A stretch of 64,000 nt of DNA from Zeimonas sp003577305 (GCA_030263385.1 SZOX01000003.1:442893-506892); one strand, 5' to 3'. Shown: positions 49,676 through 59,176, counted from the stretch's first letter. Notes: a model not told the origin generated them from the letters alone. Numbers and translations are program-made.

Positions 49676-50316
49676 TGGACATCAGGGTATTGCTCGCCGA
49701 CGATCATTCGGTGCTGCGCGACGGCCTCGAGGCGATGCTGCACACGCAGCCGGGCATCGCCGTCGTCGGCCATGCGGCCGACGGGCGGGAGGCGGTGCGC
49801 AAGGCGCTGGAACTTGCGCCCGACGTGACGATCATGGACATCGTGATGCCCGAGCTCGACGGCATCGAGGCGACGCACCGGGTTCGCAGCCGGCTCCCGC
49901 AGTCGCGGGTCGTCATCCTTTCCATGTACTCGACCACCGAGCACATCTTCCGCGCGCTGCAGGCGGGCGCGCAGGGCTATCTGCTCAAGGAGTCGGCCGG
50001 TGCCGAGGTGGTGGCCGCGGTGCGCAGCGTTCACGCCGGCCGTCGCTATCTCAGCCAGAAGATCACCGAGACGGTGATCGACGGCTACATCCGCGACCAC
50101 CACGCGCGCAGCCCGGTCGACGCGCTGAGCCGCCGCGAGCGCCAGATCCTTCAGGGCGTGGCCGAAGGCAAGAGCACGGCCCAACTCGCGCGCGCGCTAT
50201 GCCTGTCGCCCAGGACGGTCGACACCTATCGAAGCCGGCTGATGCAGAAACTCGACATCGACGGCGTCGCCGGCATGGTCCGGTTCGCGATCGAGTGCGG
50301 CCTGACGCCGCGCTGA
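49675..50316 (+). CDS. NarL/LuxR-type response regulator
   Basis: A 213-residue regulator: receiver domain with phospho-Asp near 55 (TIMDIVMPELDG) and a LuxR HTH at the C-terminus (LSRRERQILQGVAEGKSTAQLARALCLSPRTVDTYRS). Coupled to the kinase gene. Most likely target is the divergent AhpD-ABC operon, 163 bp from the kinase start. Confidence 0.95.
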   Translation: MDIRVLLADDHSVLRDGLEAMLHTQPGIAVVGHAADGREAVRKALELAPDVTIMDIVMPELDGIEATHRVRSRLPQSRVVILSMYSTTEHIFRALQAGAQGYLLKESAGAEVVAAVRSVHAGRRYLSQKITETVIDGYIRDHHARSPVDALSRRERQILQGVAEGKSTAQLARALCLSPRTVDTYRSRLMQKLDIDGVAGMVRFAIECGLTPR

Positions 50317-50437
50317 GCGGCGGCGCACACCGGGCGGGTACCGTCCGGACGGCATCGCGCCGCCGCACGCTGGCCGCTGCGACGACGTGATCGGTTAGCA
50401 TTGACGCTTCGGCCTCGTGCGCCCCGAGCTCTCCGAC

Positions 50438-51877
50438 ATGTTCAAGCCTGCCCCGCGCGCCACCAAGATAGTCGCCACGCTGGGCCCCGCAACGCGCGAG
50501 CCCGAAGTCCTCGAGCGGATACTGCGCGCCGGCGTCAACGTCGTGCGCGTGAACTTCTCGCACGGCAGTGCGCAGGAGCACGCAGCGACCGTGCGCCTCG
50601 TGCGCGAGATCGCGGAGCGGCTCGGCCAGAGCGTCGGCGTGCTGGCCGACCTGCAGGGGCCGAAGATCCGCATCGGCAGGTTCGCCGAGGGCAGGATCAC
50701 CCTCGCGCCGGGCGATCGCTTCCGGCTCGACGTCGATCCGGCGCCGGGCGATCGCATGCGCGTCGGGCTCGACTACCCCGAACTGGTCAACGACGTGCGT
50801 CCGGGCGACATCCTGCTGCTCGACGACGGCCGCCTGATGATGCGGGTGCAGGGCACCACCGTGGCTGCGATCGACTGCGTCGTCGTGCAGGGCGGCGTGC
50901 TGTCGGACCGCAAGGGGATCAACCGCCAGGGCGGCGGCCTGTCGGCTCCCGCGCTCACCGCGAAGGACATCGAGGACATCCGGACCGCGATCGGCTTCGA
51001 GGCCGATTTCATCGCGGTGTCGTTTCCGAAGAATGCCGCCGACATGTACATGGCGCGCGAGCTGATGCGCGCCGGTGGCGGGCGCGCGCTGATGATCGCC
51101 AAGATCGAGCGCTTCGAGGCGATCGGAAACCTGGAAGAGATCCTGAAGGCTTCCGACGGCATCATGGTGGCGCGCGGCGACCTCGCGGTCGAGGTCGGCG
51201 ATGCCGCGGTGCCCGCGCTGCAGAAGCGCATGATCCGGATGGCGCGCGAACTGAACAAGGTCGCGATCACCGCCACGCAGATGATGGAGTCGATGATCGA
51301 GTCGCCGGTGCCCACCCGCGCCGAGGTGTCCGACGTGGCCAACGCGGTGCTCGACGGCACCGATGCGGTGATGCTGTCGGCCGAGACCGCGGCCGGCAAG
51401 CACCCGGTCGAGACGGTCGAATCGATGGCGCGCATCTGCGTGGAGGCCGACCGCTCGCAGGCGCTGTCGCTCGACGCCGCGTTCCTGAACCGCGGCTTCA
51501 CGCGCATCGACCAGACGATCGCGATGAGCGCGCTGTTCGTCGCGCACCACATGAAGGTGAAAGCGGTGGTGTCGCTGACGCAATCGGGATCCACCGCGCT
51601 GTGGATGTCGCGGATCGACTCCGGCGTGCCGGTCTACGCGCTCACCCCCGAAGAGGCGAGCCGGCGGCGCATGTGCCTGTACCGCCAGGTGCACCCGATC
51701 GTGATGAACTACCACACGCACGAGCGCGAGGCAATGCTGCTCGAGTCCGAGCAGCGGCTGCTCGAGGCGGGCATCGTCGAGAAAGGCGACCTGATCGTGC
51801 TCACCATCGGCGAGCCGATCGGCAAGTCGGGCGGCACCAACACCCTGAAGATCGTCCGGGTCGGCGAGCACGGCTGA
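50438..51877 (+). CDS. pyk: Pyruvate kinase
   Basis: A 479-residue type of pyruvate kinase, final step of glycolysis: KIVATLGPATREPE, catalytic Lys in MIAKIERFEA, MVARGDLAVEVG, and the C-terminal regulatory domain. I choose the ATG at 50438, where homologues begin; an upstream GTG at 50417 is the alternative. Normally follows pgk; here an opposing transporter operon and the two-component genes separate them. Confidence 0.96.
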   Translation: MFKPAPRATKIVATLGPATREPEVLERILRAGVNVVRVNFSHGSAQEHAATVRLVREIAERLGQSVGVLADLQGPKIRIGRFAEGRITLAPGDRFRLDVDPAPGDRMRVGLDYPELVNDVRPGDILLLDDGRLMMRVQGTTVAAIDCVVVQGGVLSDRKGINRQGGGLSAPALTAKDIEDIRTAIGFEADFIAVSFPKNAADMYMARELMRAGGGRALMIAKIERFEAIGNLEEILKASDGIMVARGDLAVEVGDAAVPALQKRMIRMARELNKVAITATQMMESMIESPVPTRAEVSDVANAVLDGTDAVMLSAETAAGKHPVETVESMARICVEADRSQALSLDAAFLNRGFTRIDQTIAMSALFVAHHMKVKAVVSLTQSGSTALWMSRIDSGVPVYALTPEEASRRRMCLYRQVHPIVMNYHTHEREAMLLESEQRLLEAGIVEKGDLIVLTIGEPIGKSGGTNTLKIVRVGEHG

Positions 51878-52032
51878 GGCACGCCGCGGGCGCCCGGCAG
51901 GGCGTATTTCCTGGTTGCGCCGCCGGGGTGGGCGATAATGCCCGGTCACGGAAAGCTCGCCGGGCTTCGCGAAAAGCGGGGGCGCCCGACGCCCTCGCGC
52001 GACCCGCCCCGGTTTCACTTGTGGAGGTCGTC

Positions 52033-53097
52033 ATGCCCCTCGTTTCGATGCGCCAGCTGCTGGACCATGCCGCCGAGAACGGCTACGGGATCCCGGCATT
52101 CAACGTCAACAACCTCGAGCAGGTGCAGGCGATCATGTCTGCGGCCAGCGAGCTCGATGCGCCGGTGATCATGCAGGCGTCGGCGGGCGCCCGGAAGTAC
52201 GCGGGCGAGCAGTTCCTGCGCCGGCTGATCGAGGCGGCGGTGGAGTCGTATCCGAAGGTGCCGGTGGTGATGCACCAGGATCACGGCCAGTCGCCGGCAG
52301 TCTGCAAGGGCGCGATCGACCTGGGTTTCTCGTCGGTGATGATGGACGGCTCGCTGCAGGAAGACGGCAAGACGGTCGCCAGCTACGAGTACAACGTCGA
52401 CGTGACCCGCAAGGTGGTCGAGATGGCCCACGCGGTCGGCGTCACTGTCGAGGGCGAACTGGGCGTGCTCGGCTCGCTCGAGACGATGAAGGGCGACAAG
52501 GAAGACGGTCACGGCGCCGAGGGCACGATGACGCGCGAGCAACTGCTCACCGACCCCGGGCAGGCCGCCGATTTCGTGCGCAAGACGCAGGTCGACGCGC
52601 TCGCGATCGCGATCGGCACCAGCCACGGCGCCTACAAGTTCTCGCGCAAGCCCACCGGAGACATCCTCGCGATCTCGCGCATCAGGGAGATCCACGCCCG
52701 CATCCCGAACACCCACCTGGTGATGCACGGCTCCTCGTCGGTGCCCCAGGAGCTGCTGGCCGAAATCCGCAAGTATGGCGGCGACATGAAGGAAACCTAC
52801 GGCGTGCCGGTCGAGGAGATCCAGGAGGCGATCAAGTACGGCGTGCGCAAGATCAACATCGATACCGACATCCGGCTGGCGATGACCGCGGCGATCCGCC
52901 GCTTCTTCGTCGAGAACCCGTCGAAGTTCGATCCGCGCGAATACCTGAAGCCGGCGCGCGAAGGGGCCAGGGCGATCTGCCTGGCGCGCTATCGGCAGTT
53001 CGGTTGCGAAGGGCAGGGCAGCCGCATCCAGCCGATCGGCCTGTCGGTGATGGTCGAGCGCTACCGCAAGGGCGAGCTCGCGCAGGTGGTCACCTGA
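52033..53097 (+). CDS. fba: Fructose-bisphosphate aldolase, class II (Calvin-cycle type)
   Basis: A 354-residue zinc aldolase with metal ligands in MHQDHG, EGELGVLG and MHGSSSVP ... INIDTDIRLA. GGAGG is 9 bp before the ATG. 155 bp after pyk. It cleaves fructose-1,6-bisphosphate, and in this arrangement is common to betaproteobacteria. Confidence 0.97.
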   Translation: MPLVSMRQLLDHAAENGYGIPAFNVNNLEQVQAIMSAASELDAPVIMQASAGARKYAGEQFLRRLIEAAVESYPKVPVVMHQDHGQSPAVCKGAIDLGFSSVMMDGSLQEDGKTVASYEYNVDVTRKVVEMAHAVGVTVEGELGVLGSLETMKGDKEDGHGAEGTMTREQLLTDPGQAADFVRKTQVDALAIAIGTSHGAYKFSRKPTGDILAISRIREIHARIPNTHLVMHGSSSVPQELLAEIRKYGGDMKETYGVPVEEIQEAIKYGVRKINIDTDIRLAMTAAIRRFFVENPSKFDPREYLKPAREGARAICLARYRQFGCEGQGSRIQPIGLSVMVERYRKGELAQVVT

Positions 53098-53144
53098 AGA
53101 GCGCGGTCCGCCCGGGCCGTCGGGCGACCGGTCGAGGGGCCGCC

Positions 53145-53921
53145 ATGCCGAGATTCGCCGCCAATCTCTCCCTGATGTACACCGAGCTGCCGTTCCTGCA
53201 GCGCTTCGAGGCGGCCGCGGCCGACGGCTTTCGCGCGGCCGAGTTCCTGTTCCCGTACGAGTTCGCCGCGGCCGAGGTCGCGGCGGCGCTGCGCGCGAGC
53301 GGGCTGCGGCAGGTGCTCTTCAACGCGCCGCCCGGCGACCTCGACCGCGGCGATCGCGGCACCTGCAGCCTGCCCGGCCGCGAGGCCGAGTTCCGCACGG
53401 GCGTCGAGCGCGCGATCGGCTACGCGGCGGCGCTCGAATGCCCGCGGCTGCACCTGATGGCCGGTGTCGCGGGCGACGAGGCGCGGCGCGCCGGCCAGCG
53501 CGCGACCTACGTCGCGAACCTGCGCTGGGCGGCCCGACGGCTCGCCCGCGAAGGGATCACCGCGCTGATCGAGCCGATCAACACGCGCGACGTGCCCGGC
53601 TACCTGCTCGAGACGCAGGCCGAGGCGCACGCGATCGTGGCCGAAGTCGGCGAGTCGAACCTGAAGGTCCAGATGGACCTCTATCACTGCCAGATCGTCG
53701 AGGGCGACGTCGCGACGAAGATCCGCCGCTACCTGGACGGCGTCGGGCACGTGCAGATCGCGGGCGTGCCCGAGCGCCACGAACCCGATACCGGCGAGCT
53801 GAACTACCCGTACCTGTTCGCGCTGATCGACGAACTGGGTTACGAGGGGTGGATCGGCTGCGAATACCGGCCGCGCGGCGCCACGCGCGACGGGCTCGGC
53901 TGGATCGGGCGCTGGCTCTGA
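53145..53921 (+). CDS. Hydroxypyruvate isomerase family protein (Hyi/OtnI-like)
   Basis: A 258-residue TIM-barrel of the xylose-isomerase-like family, with MPRFAANLSLMYTELPFLQRF, catalytic Glu in ALIEPINTRDVPGYLL, LKVQMDLYHCQIVEGD, HVQIAGVPERHEPDTGELNY and GCEYRP. Converts hydroxypyruvate to tartronate semialdehyde, or 2-oxo-tetronates in OtnI types; the two are hard to separate by sequence. It lies 47 bp after fba, between fba and purC, where relatives usually have no gene. Possible link to the glyoxylate/serine aminotransferase locus at 26 kb. Confidence 0.88.
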   Translation: MPRFAANLSLMYTELPFLQRFEAAAADGFRAAEFLFPYEFAAAEVAAALRASGLRQVLFNAPPGDLDRGDRGTCSLPGREAEFRTGVERAIGYAAALECPRLHLMAGVAGDEARRAGQRATYVANLRWAARRLAREGITALIEPINTRDVPGYLLETQAEAHAIVAEVGESNLKVQMDLYHCQIVEGDVATKIRRYLDGVGHVQIAGVPERHEPDTGELNYPYLFALIDELGYEGWIGCEYRPRGATRDGLGWIGRWL

Positions 53922-53936
53922 AGCCCCGCGCGGCGA

Positions 53937-53952
53937 CGGCAAGCGCTTGCCG
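53937..53952. promoter_or_regulatory. Perfect 16-bp palindrome upstream of purC
   Basis: CGGCAAGCGCTTGCCG between hyi and purC, 84 bp before the purC ATG. Its AAGCGCTT core resembles LacI/GalR-family operators. It has no T tract, so a terminator is less likely but possible. No regulator is known for it here. Confidence 0.5.
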
Positions 53953-54035
53953 CCGGGAGGCGGGACCGCGCTTCGGCGGTGCGCGGCAGCGGCCCGGCGA
54001 TCAGGCAAAATGACGGTTTTGCCGGGGCATCGCCG

Positions 54036-54932
54036 ATGGCGGCCGTCTATCACTCGAACCTGCACTCGCTGCCGCTGCTGTCGCGCGGCAAGGTGCGCGA
54101 CAACTACGCGGTCGGCGACGACCGGCTGCTGATCGTCACGACCGACCGGCTGTCGGCTTTCGACGTGATCATGGCCGATCCGATTCCGGACAAGGGCAGG
54201 GTGCTCAACCAGATGGCGCTCTTCTGGTTCGAGCGGCTCGCCGACGTGGTGCCGAACCACCTGACCGGCGTCGATCCCGAGTCGGTGATCGCAGCCGACG
54301 AGCGCGAACAGGTGCGCGGCCGCTCGATGGTGGTCAAGCGGCTGAAGCCGATCCTGGTCGAAGCGGTGGTGCGCGGCTATCTGATCGGCTCGGGCTGGAA
54401 AGACTATCTCGCGAGCGGCGCCGTCTGCGGCATCGCGCTGCCGCCGGGCCTGCGGATGGCCGAGCGGCTGCCCGAACCGATCTTCACGCCGGCGGCGAAG
54501 GCCGAACTCGGCGAGCACGACGAGAACATCGGCTTCGACGAGATGTCGGCGCGCATCGGCGCACCGCTCGCGCAACGGATCCGGGAAATCAGTCTCGAAC
54601 TCTACCGGCGCGCCGGCGAATATGCCGCGGACCGCGGCATCATCATTGCCGACACCAAGTTCGAGTTCGGTCTCGACGCGCAGGGCACGCTGCACCTGAT
54701 GGACGAGGTGCTCACTGCCGATTCGTCGCGCTTCTGGCCCGCCGACGAATGGCGTCCCGGCGTGTCGCCGCCGTCGTTCGACAAGCAGTTCGTGCGCGAC
54801 TACCTCGAGACCGTCCCCGGCTGGAACAAGCGGCCGCCGCCGCCGCCGCTGCCGCGCGAGGTGATCGAGCAGACCGCCGCGAAATATCGCGAGGCGCTGC
54901 GCCGGCTCACCGGCCAGGAACTCGCGCACTGA
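54036..54932 (+). CDS. purC: Phosphoribosylaminoimidazole-succinocarboxamide synthase
   Basis: A 298-residue SAICAR synthetase joining CAIR and aspartate. Motifs: RGKVRDNYAVGDDRLLIVTTDRLSAFD, VKRLKPILVEAVVRGYLIGSGW, ADTKFEFGLD; the protein is the longer yeast-like type. First of purC-purE-purK-tsaC. Confidence 0.97.
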   Translation: MAAVYHSNLHSLPLLSRGKVRDNYAVGDDRLLIVTTDRLSAFDVIMADPIPDKGRVLNQMALFWFERLADVVPNHLTGVDPESVIAADEREQVRGRSMVVKRLKPILVEAVVRGYLIGSGWKDYLASGAVCGIALPPGLRMAERLPEPIFTPAAKAELGEHDENIGFDEMSARIGAPLAQRIREISLELYRRAGEYAADRGIIIADTKFEFGLDAQGTLHLMDEVLTADSSRFWPADEWRPGVSPPSFDKQFVRDYLETVPGWNKRPPPPPLPREVIEQTAAKYREALRRLTGQELAH

Positions 54933-54984
54933 GCGTGTCGAGCAATCGGCCGCGCCCGAACCGATGGCCGACGGAGGATCCACA

Positions 54985-55476
54985 ATGAGCACCGCGCTGG
55001 TGGGCGTACTGATGGGATCGAACAGCGACTGGGAAGTGATGCAGCACGCGGTCGCGGTGCTGCGCGAGTTCCAGGTGCCGTTCGAGGCGCGCGTCGTCTC
55101 GGCGCACCGGATGCCCGACGACATGTTCCGCTACGCCGAGCAGGCGCGCGGGCGCGGGCTGCGGGCCATCATTGCCGGGGCGGGCGGCGCCGCGCACCTG
55201 CCGGGCATGCTCGCCTCGAAGACGATCGTCCCGGTCCTCGGCGTACCGGTGCCGTCGAAGTACCTGCGCGGCGAGGATTCCCTGCTGTCGATCGTGCAGA
55301 TGCCGCGCGGCGTCCCGGTGGCCACTTTCGCGATCGGCGAGGCCGGCGCGGCGAACGCCGCGCTGTGCGCGGTGGCGATGCTCGCGGGCACCGACGCTGC
55401 GCTCGCCGAACGGCTCGCAGCCTGGCGCGCGCGCCAGACCGAGGCGGTGCGCGCGCTCACGCTGCCGGACGCCTGA
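54985..55476 (+). CDS. purE: N5-carboxyaminoimidazole ribonucleotide mutase
   Basis: A 163-residue class I PurE with GSNSDW, SAHRMPDD and AGGAAHLPGM. The ATG at 54985 follows GGAGG; an earlier ATG lacks it. Stop overlaps the purK start as TGATG. Confidence 0.97.
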   Translation: MSTALVGVLMGSNSDWEVMQHAVAVLREFQVPFEARVVSAHRMPDDMFRYAEQARGRGLRAIIAGAGGAAHLPGMLASKTIVPVLGVPVPSKYLRGEDSLLSIVQMPRGVPVATFAIGEAGAANAALCAVAMLAGTDAALAERLAAWRARQTEAVRALTLPDA

Positions 55477-56741
55477 TGGGCCGCGCCGGTTCTGCCGCGG
55501 AGTCGGCTGCGCCGCGCGCGCATCGGCCGCTGCCGCCGCTGCCGCCGGGCTCCTGGCTCGGCCTGCTCGGGGGCGGCCAGCTCGGGCGCATGTTCTGCAT
55601 GGCGGCGCAGAGCATGGGCTATCGGGTCTGCGTACTCGATCCCGACCCGCACAGCCCCGCCGGCTCGGTGGCCGAACGTCACCTGCAGGCCGATTACCTC
55701 GACGAGCAGGCGTTGCGCGAAATCGCATCCACCTGCCGGGCAAGCACGACCGAGTTCGAGAACGTGCCGGCGCGCGCGCTCGAGTTCCTCGCGGTGCACG
55801 GCATCGTCAGCCCGGCGGCGGCGAGCGTGGCCATCGCACAGGACCGTCGCGCCGAGAAGGCGTTCGCGCGCGAATGCGGGCTCGACACGGCTGCGTACGT
55901 CGACGCGGCCTCGGCCGACGACCTGCGCGCGGCGCCTGCCGACCTGTTCCCGGGCATTCTCAAGGTCGCGCGGCTCGGCTACGACGGCAAGGGGCAGGCG
56001 AGCGTGGCCTCGGTCGCGCAGGCGATCGGGGCCTTCGATGCCTTCGGCGCCGTGCCCTGCGTGCTCGAGAAGCGGCTGCCGCTCGAGATCGAGCTCTCGG
56101 CAGTGGTCGCGCGCGGCTTCGACGGGCGCAGCGTCGCGTACCCGGTCGCGGAGAACGTCCATCGCGGCGGCATTCTCGCAGTCTCGACCGCCCCCGCGCG
56201 CATCTCGCAGGAACTGGCGATGCGTGCGATCGACGCGACGCGCCGCATCGCCGACGCGATGGACTACGTGGGAGTGCTGTGCGTCGAGTTCTTCGTGCTC
56301 GCCGACGGCAGCCTGCGCGTGAACGAACTGGCTCCGCGGCCGCACAACTCGGCCCACTACACGATCGATGCCTGCATCACCAGCCAGTTCGAGCAGCAGG
56401 CGCGCGTGATGGCGGGGCTGCCTCTCGGCTCCACCCGCCAGCACCAGGCGGCGGTGATGCTCAACATCCTCGGCGACTGCTGGTTCCGGCCCTTGGGCGA
56501 TGCCCAGCCCAGTACGGCGCCGCGCGAGCCCGACTGGAGCGTGGTGCTCCGGCACCCGAGCGCAAAGCTGCACCTGTACGGCAAGCGCGAGCCGCGGCCG
56601 GGACGCAAGATGGGACACGTGACGGTACTCGCCGACGCGGTCGACGAGGCGGTGCGCGTGGCTGTGCAGATCGAGCGCGAGCTCGGCATCGTCCGCCCTG
56701 AAGGACCGACCCCTTCCCCGGGGGGCGCAGCCGGCAGATGA
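55476..56741 (+). CDS. purK: N5-carboxyaminoimidazole ribonucleotide synthase
   Basis: A 421-residue ATP-grasp enzyme making N5-CAIR from AIR, bicarbonate and ATP: LLGGGQLGRMFCMAAQ, EFENVPARALEFL, and the ATP-grasp NELAPRPHNSAHYTIDA. The first ~28 residues (Ala/Pro-rich) precede the usual start. The stop overlaps the tsaC start (ATGA). Confidence 0.96.
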   Translation: MGRAGSAAESAAPRAHRPLPPLPPGSWLGLLGGGQLGRMFCMAAQSMGYRVCVLDPDPHSPAGSVAERHLQADYLDEQALREIASTCRASTTEFENVPARALEFLAVHGIVSPAAASVAIAQDRRAEKAFARECGLDTAAYVDAASADDLRAAPADLFPGILKVARLGYDGKGQASVASVAQAIGAFDAFGAVPCVLEKRLPLEIELSAVVARGFDGRSVAYPVAENVHRGGILAVSTAPARISQELAMRAIDATRRIADAMDYVGVLCVEFFVLADGSLRVNELAPRPHNSAHYTIDACITSQFEQQARVMAGLPLGSTRQHQAAVMLNILGDCWFRPLGDAQPSTAPREPDWSVVLRHPSAKLHLYGKREPRPGRKMGHVTVLADAVDEAVRVAVQIERELGIVRPEGPTPSPGGAAGR

Positions 56742-57739
56742 ACGTCAATCCGCGCCCGGCCGATGCGCAGGCGATCGAGGAGGCCGCGCGGCGGCTCGCC
56801 GGCGGCGAACTGGTGGCGTTCCCGACCGAGACCGTCTACGGGCTGGGCGCCGATGCGGCGAGCGCGCGCGCGATCGCCGAGGTCTACCGGCTGAAGGGAC
56901 GCCCGGCCGATCATCCACTGATCGTGCACGTGCTCGATGCGGCGCAGGCCGCGTGGTGGGCGCACTGGCCGGCGCGCGCGCAGCGGCTTGCCGACGCGTT
57001 CTGGCCAGGGCCGCTCACGCTGGTCCTGGTGCGTCGCGAGACGGCCCCGGCCTTCGCCTGCGGCGGCCAGGTGTCGATCGGGCTGCGGGCGCCGTCGCAC
57101 CCGGTGGCGCGCGCGCTGCTCGCCGCGTTCGCCGCGCGCGGCGGCCATGGCGTGGCCGCGCCATCGGCGAACCGCTTCGGGCGCGTCAGCCCGACGCGCG
57201 CCGTGCACGTGATCGACGATCTCGGGGTCGAGGCGCCGTTGGTGCTCGACGGCGGCGCCTGCGAAGTGGGTGTCGAGTCGACGATCGTCGATCTCAGCCG
57301 CGAACGCCCGGTGCTGCTGCGTCCCGGAGGGATCACGATCGCGCAGCTCGAAGCGGTGCTCGGCGAGCCGGTACCCGGGCGAGACGCCCGGGCGCCGCGC
57401 GCCTCGGGAACGCTCGAGGCGCACTACGCGCCAGTGACGCCGGTCGAACTGGTCGATGGCGACGGAATCGACCGGCGCATCGCCGGGCTGCACGCCCGCG
57501 GCGAGCGCGTCGCGCTGTGGGTGCGTTCGGGCGCCGGCGCACGGGCCGACGCACGACTGTCGATGCCCGCCGATCCGACGGCTGCGGCGCACGCGCTCTA
57601 CGACGCGCTGCGCACGCTCGACCGGTCGGGCTGCACGCGCATCCTCGTCGAGCGTGTGCCCGGCGATGCTTCCTGGCACGCGGTGGCCGATCGGCTGCGC
57701 CGCTCGGCGGCGGGCCCGGGCGGCGTTGCCGAGGCGTAG
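56738..57739 (+). CDS. L-threonylcarbamoyladenylate synthase (Sua5/YwlC type)
   Basis: A 333-residue Sua5-type enzyme that starts t6A37 tRNA modification: YrdC domain (about 20-205; FPTETVYGLGADA, SANRFGRVSPT, DLSRERPVLLRPG) plus a C-terminal Sua5 domain (about 225-325; LEAHYAPVTPV). Coupled to purK, a common betaproteobacterial arrangement. Confidence 0.94.
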   Translation: MNVNPRPADAQAIEEAARRLAGGELVAFPTETVYGLGADAASARAIAEVYRLKGRPADHPLIVHVLDAAQAAWWAHWPARAQRLADAFWPGPLTLVLVRRETAPAFACGGQVSIGLRAPSHPVARALLAAFAARGGHGVAAPSANRFGRVSPTRAVHVIDDLGVEAPLVLDGGACEVGVESTIVDLSRERPVLLRPGGITIAQLEAVLGEPVPGRDARAPRASGTLEAHYAPVTPVELVDGDGIDRRIAGLHARGERVALWVRSGAGARADARLSMPADPTAAAHALYDALRTLDRSGCTRILVERVPGDASWHAVADRLRRSAAGPGGVAEA

Positions 57740-57768
57740 CGGGTGGAACGAACCGCGGCCCGGGGCCG

Positions 57769-59106
57769 TTACCGGTCTTGCGGCTGCACCAGCAGCAACG
57801 GCCTGCGGCAGCGGCGTACCAGCGCCTGAGCGGTGGAGCCGAGCACCGCGGCACTCGCTCCGGTGCGGCCCAGCGTGCCCACGCAGACCAGGTCGGGAGC
57901 CTCGCGTTCGATCGTCTCGATGAGCGCACGCTCGGGCCGGTCGTGCTCGACGATCTCGATGCGCAATGTGCGCTTGCCGTCGTCCGGCGGCAGCAGCGCG
58001 GCGAGCGCCGCGCGACGCTCGTCGAGCACCGCACGGTGCTCGGCAGCGAAGTTCGCGTACGAGGGGCGTCCGTACTGGCCGTCGCGCATCAGGTTCGGGC
58101 TCACGACGTGCGCCACGATGACTTCGCCGTCGGCAGGCGCGACAGCCAGCGCATACTCGACCGCGCGGTTGCCCACCGGCGACAGGTCGGTGGCGACGAG
58201 CACGCGTCGCACCACCGGCGGCAGCCGCGTGATCGCGGCGACCCCGGCGCCCGGCACGACCAGCACGTTGGTGGCCGCGTCGCGCAGCAGGTCGAGCGAC
58301 ACCGAGCCGGCGAACAGCCGTTCGACGGTGCTGCGCTGGTTCGAACCGACCACCACCAGGTCGGCTTCTTCGCGTTCGGCCAGGTGCGCGAGCCGCGCGC
58401 CCGGATCGCCCTCGTGTGCAGAGACGACCACCTCGATCGGCAGCGCCGGCACCGCGCGCGCCAGGCGCCGCGCGATCTCGTCGCGCAGCTGCTGCTGCGA
58501 TTGCCCGGGGTCGTCGCGCAGCCCCATTCGTGCGGCTTCGGCGTGCGGGTCGCCGACGTAGGCGGCGACCGGCTTGCAGGCGCCCAGCCCGGCGAGTTGT
58601 CCCGCGAACAGCACCGCCGCGTCGGCCTGAGGCGTGAAGTCGTAGGCGATCAGCATCCGCAGCGCACGCTCGCCGCGCAGCCAGGCGAGCAGCGGAGCCG
58701 GGTCGCGCAGCACGAGCATCGGCGACTGCGTCTGGCGCAACGTGCGCTCGCAGGTCTTGCCGAGCCGCACGCCGGCACCGTCGCGGCGCCCGATCGCGGG
58801 CAGCACGAGCAGCGCGTTGTCGCGGCGCTTCGCCTCGGCCAGCAGCGCCTCGTCGGGCCAGCCGGCAGGAAGCTCCACCGACACCGTCGCGCCGAGCGCG
58901 CGCAGTCGCGCCGCCGCCTGTTCGAGCCTCTCGCGCGCCGACTGGTCGAGCGCGTCGAGCACGGCGGGCGTGCCGATCCCCAGGCTGCGCGTGTCGAGCA
59001 CGTGCACGAGCGTGAGGTCGCCACCGCTGCGCTGCGCGAGCAGGGCGCCGACTTCGCCGGCTGCCTCGGATCGCTCGCTGAAATCGGTGCCGCAAAGAAT
59101 CCGCAT
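57769..59106 (-). CDS. Universal stress protein with three tandem UspA domains
   Basis: A 445-residue protein made of three UspA-type units at about 1-135, 148-285 and 300-440. The second and third keep nucleotide-binding patterns of G-2x-G-9x-G(S/T) type (VVVGSNQRSTVERLFAGSVS; VCVGTLGRTGASAAVLGST); the first, VLPAIGRRDGAGVRLG, is divergent. Most UspA proteins have one or two domains. No neighbouring operon partner; convergent with tsaC and ~70 bp from the hydrolase gene, which is transcribed in the same direction. Confidence 0.9.
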   Translation of the reverse strand: MRILCGTDFSERSEAAGEVGALLAQRSGGDLTLVHVLDTRSLGIGTPAVLDALDQSARERLEQAAARLRALGATVSVELPAGWPDEALLAEAKRRDNALLVLPAIGRRDGAGVRLGKTCERTLRQTQSPMLVLRDPAPLLAWLRGERALRMLIAYDFTPQADAAVLFAGQLAGLGACKPVAAYVGDPHAEAARMGLRDDPGQSQQQLRDEIARRLARAVPALPIEVVVSAHEGDPGARLAHLAEREEADLVVVGSNQRSTVERLFAGSVSLDLLRDAATNVLVVPGAGVAAITRLPPVVRRVLVATDLSPVGNRAVEYALAVAPADGEVIVAHVVSPNLMRDGQYGRPSYANFAAEHRAVLDERRAALAALLPPDDGKRTLRIEIVEHDRPERALIETIEREAPDLVCVGTLGRTGASAAVLGSTAQALVRRCRRPLLLVQPQDR

Positions 59107-59176
59107 CGCCCTGTCTCCCCGAGATCGAACAGGCGTCGATTCTAGGCTCCGGAGCGGGCGCCCGATCGCGATCAGG

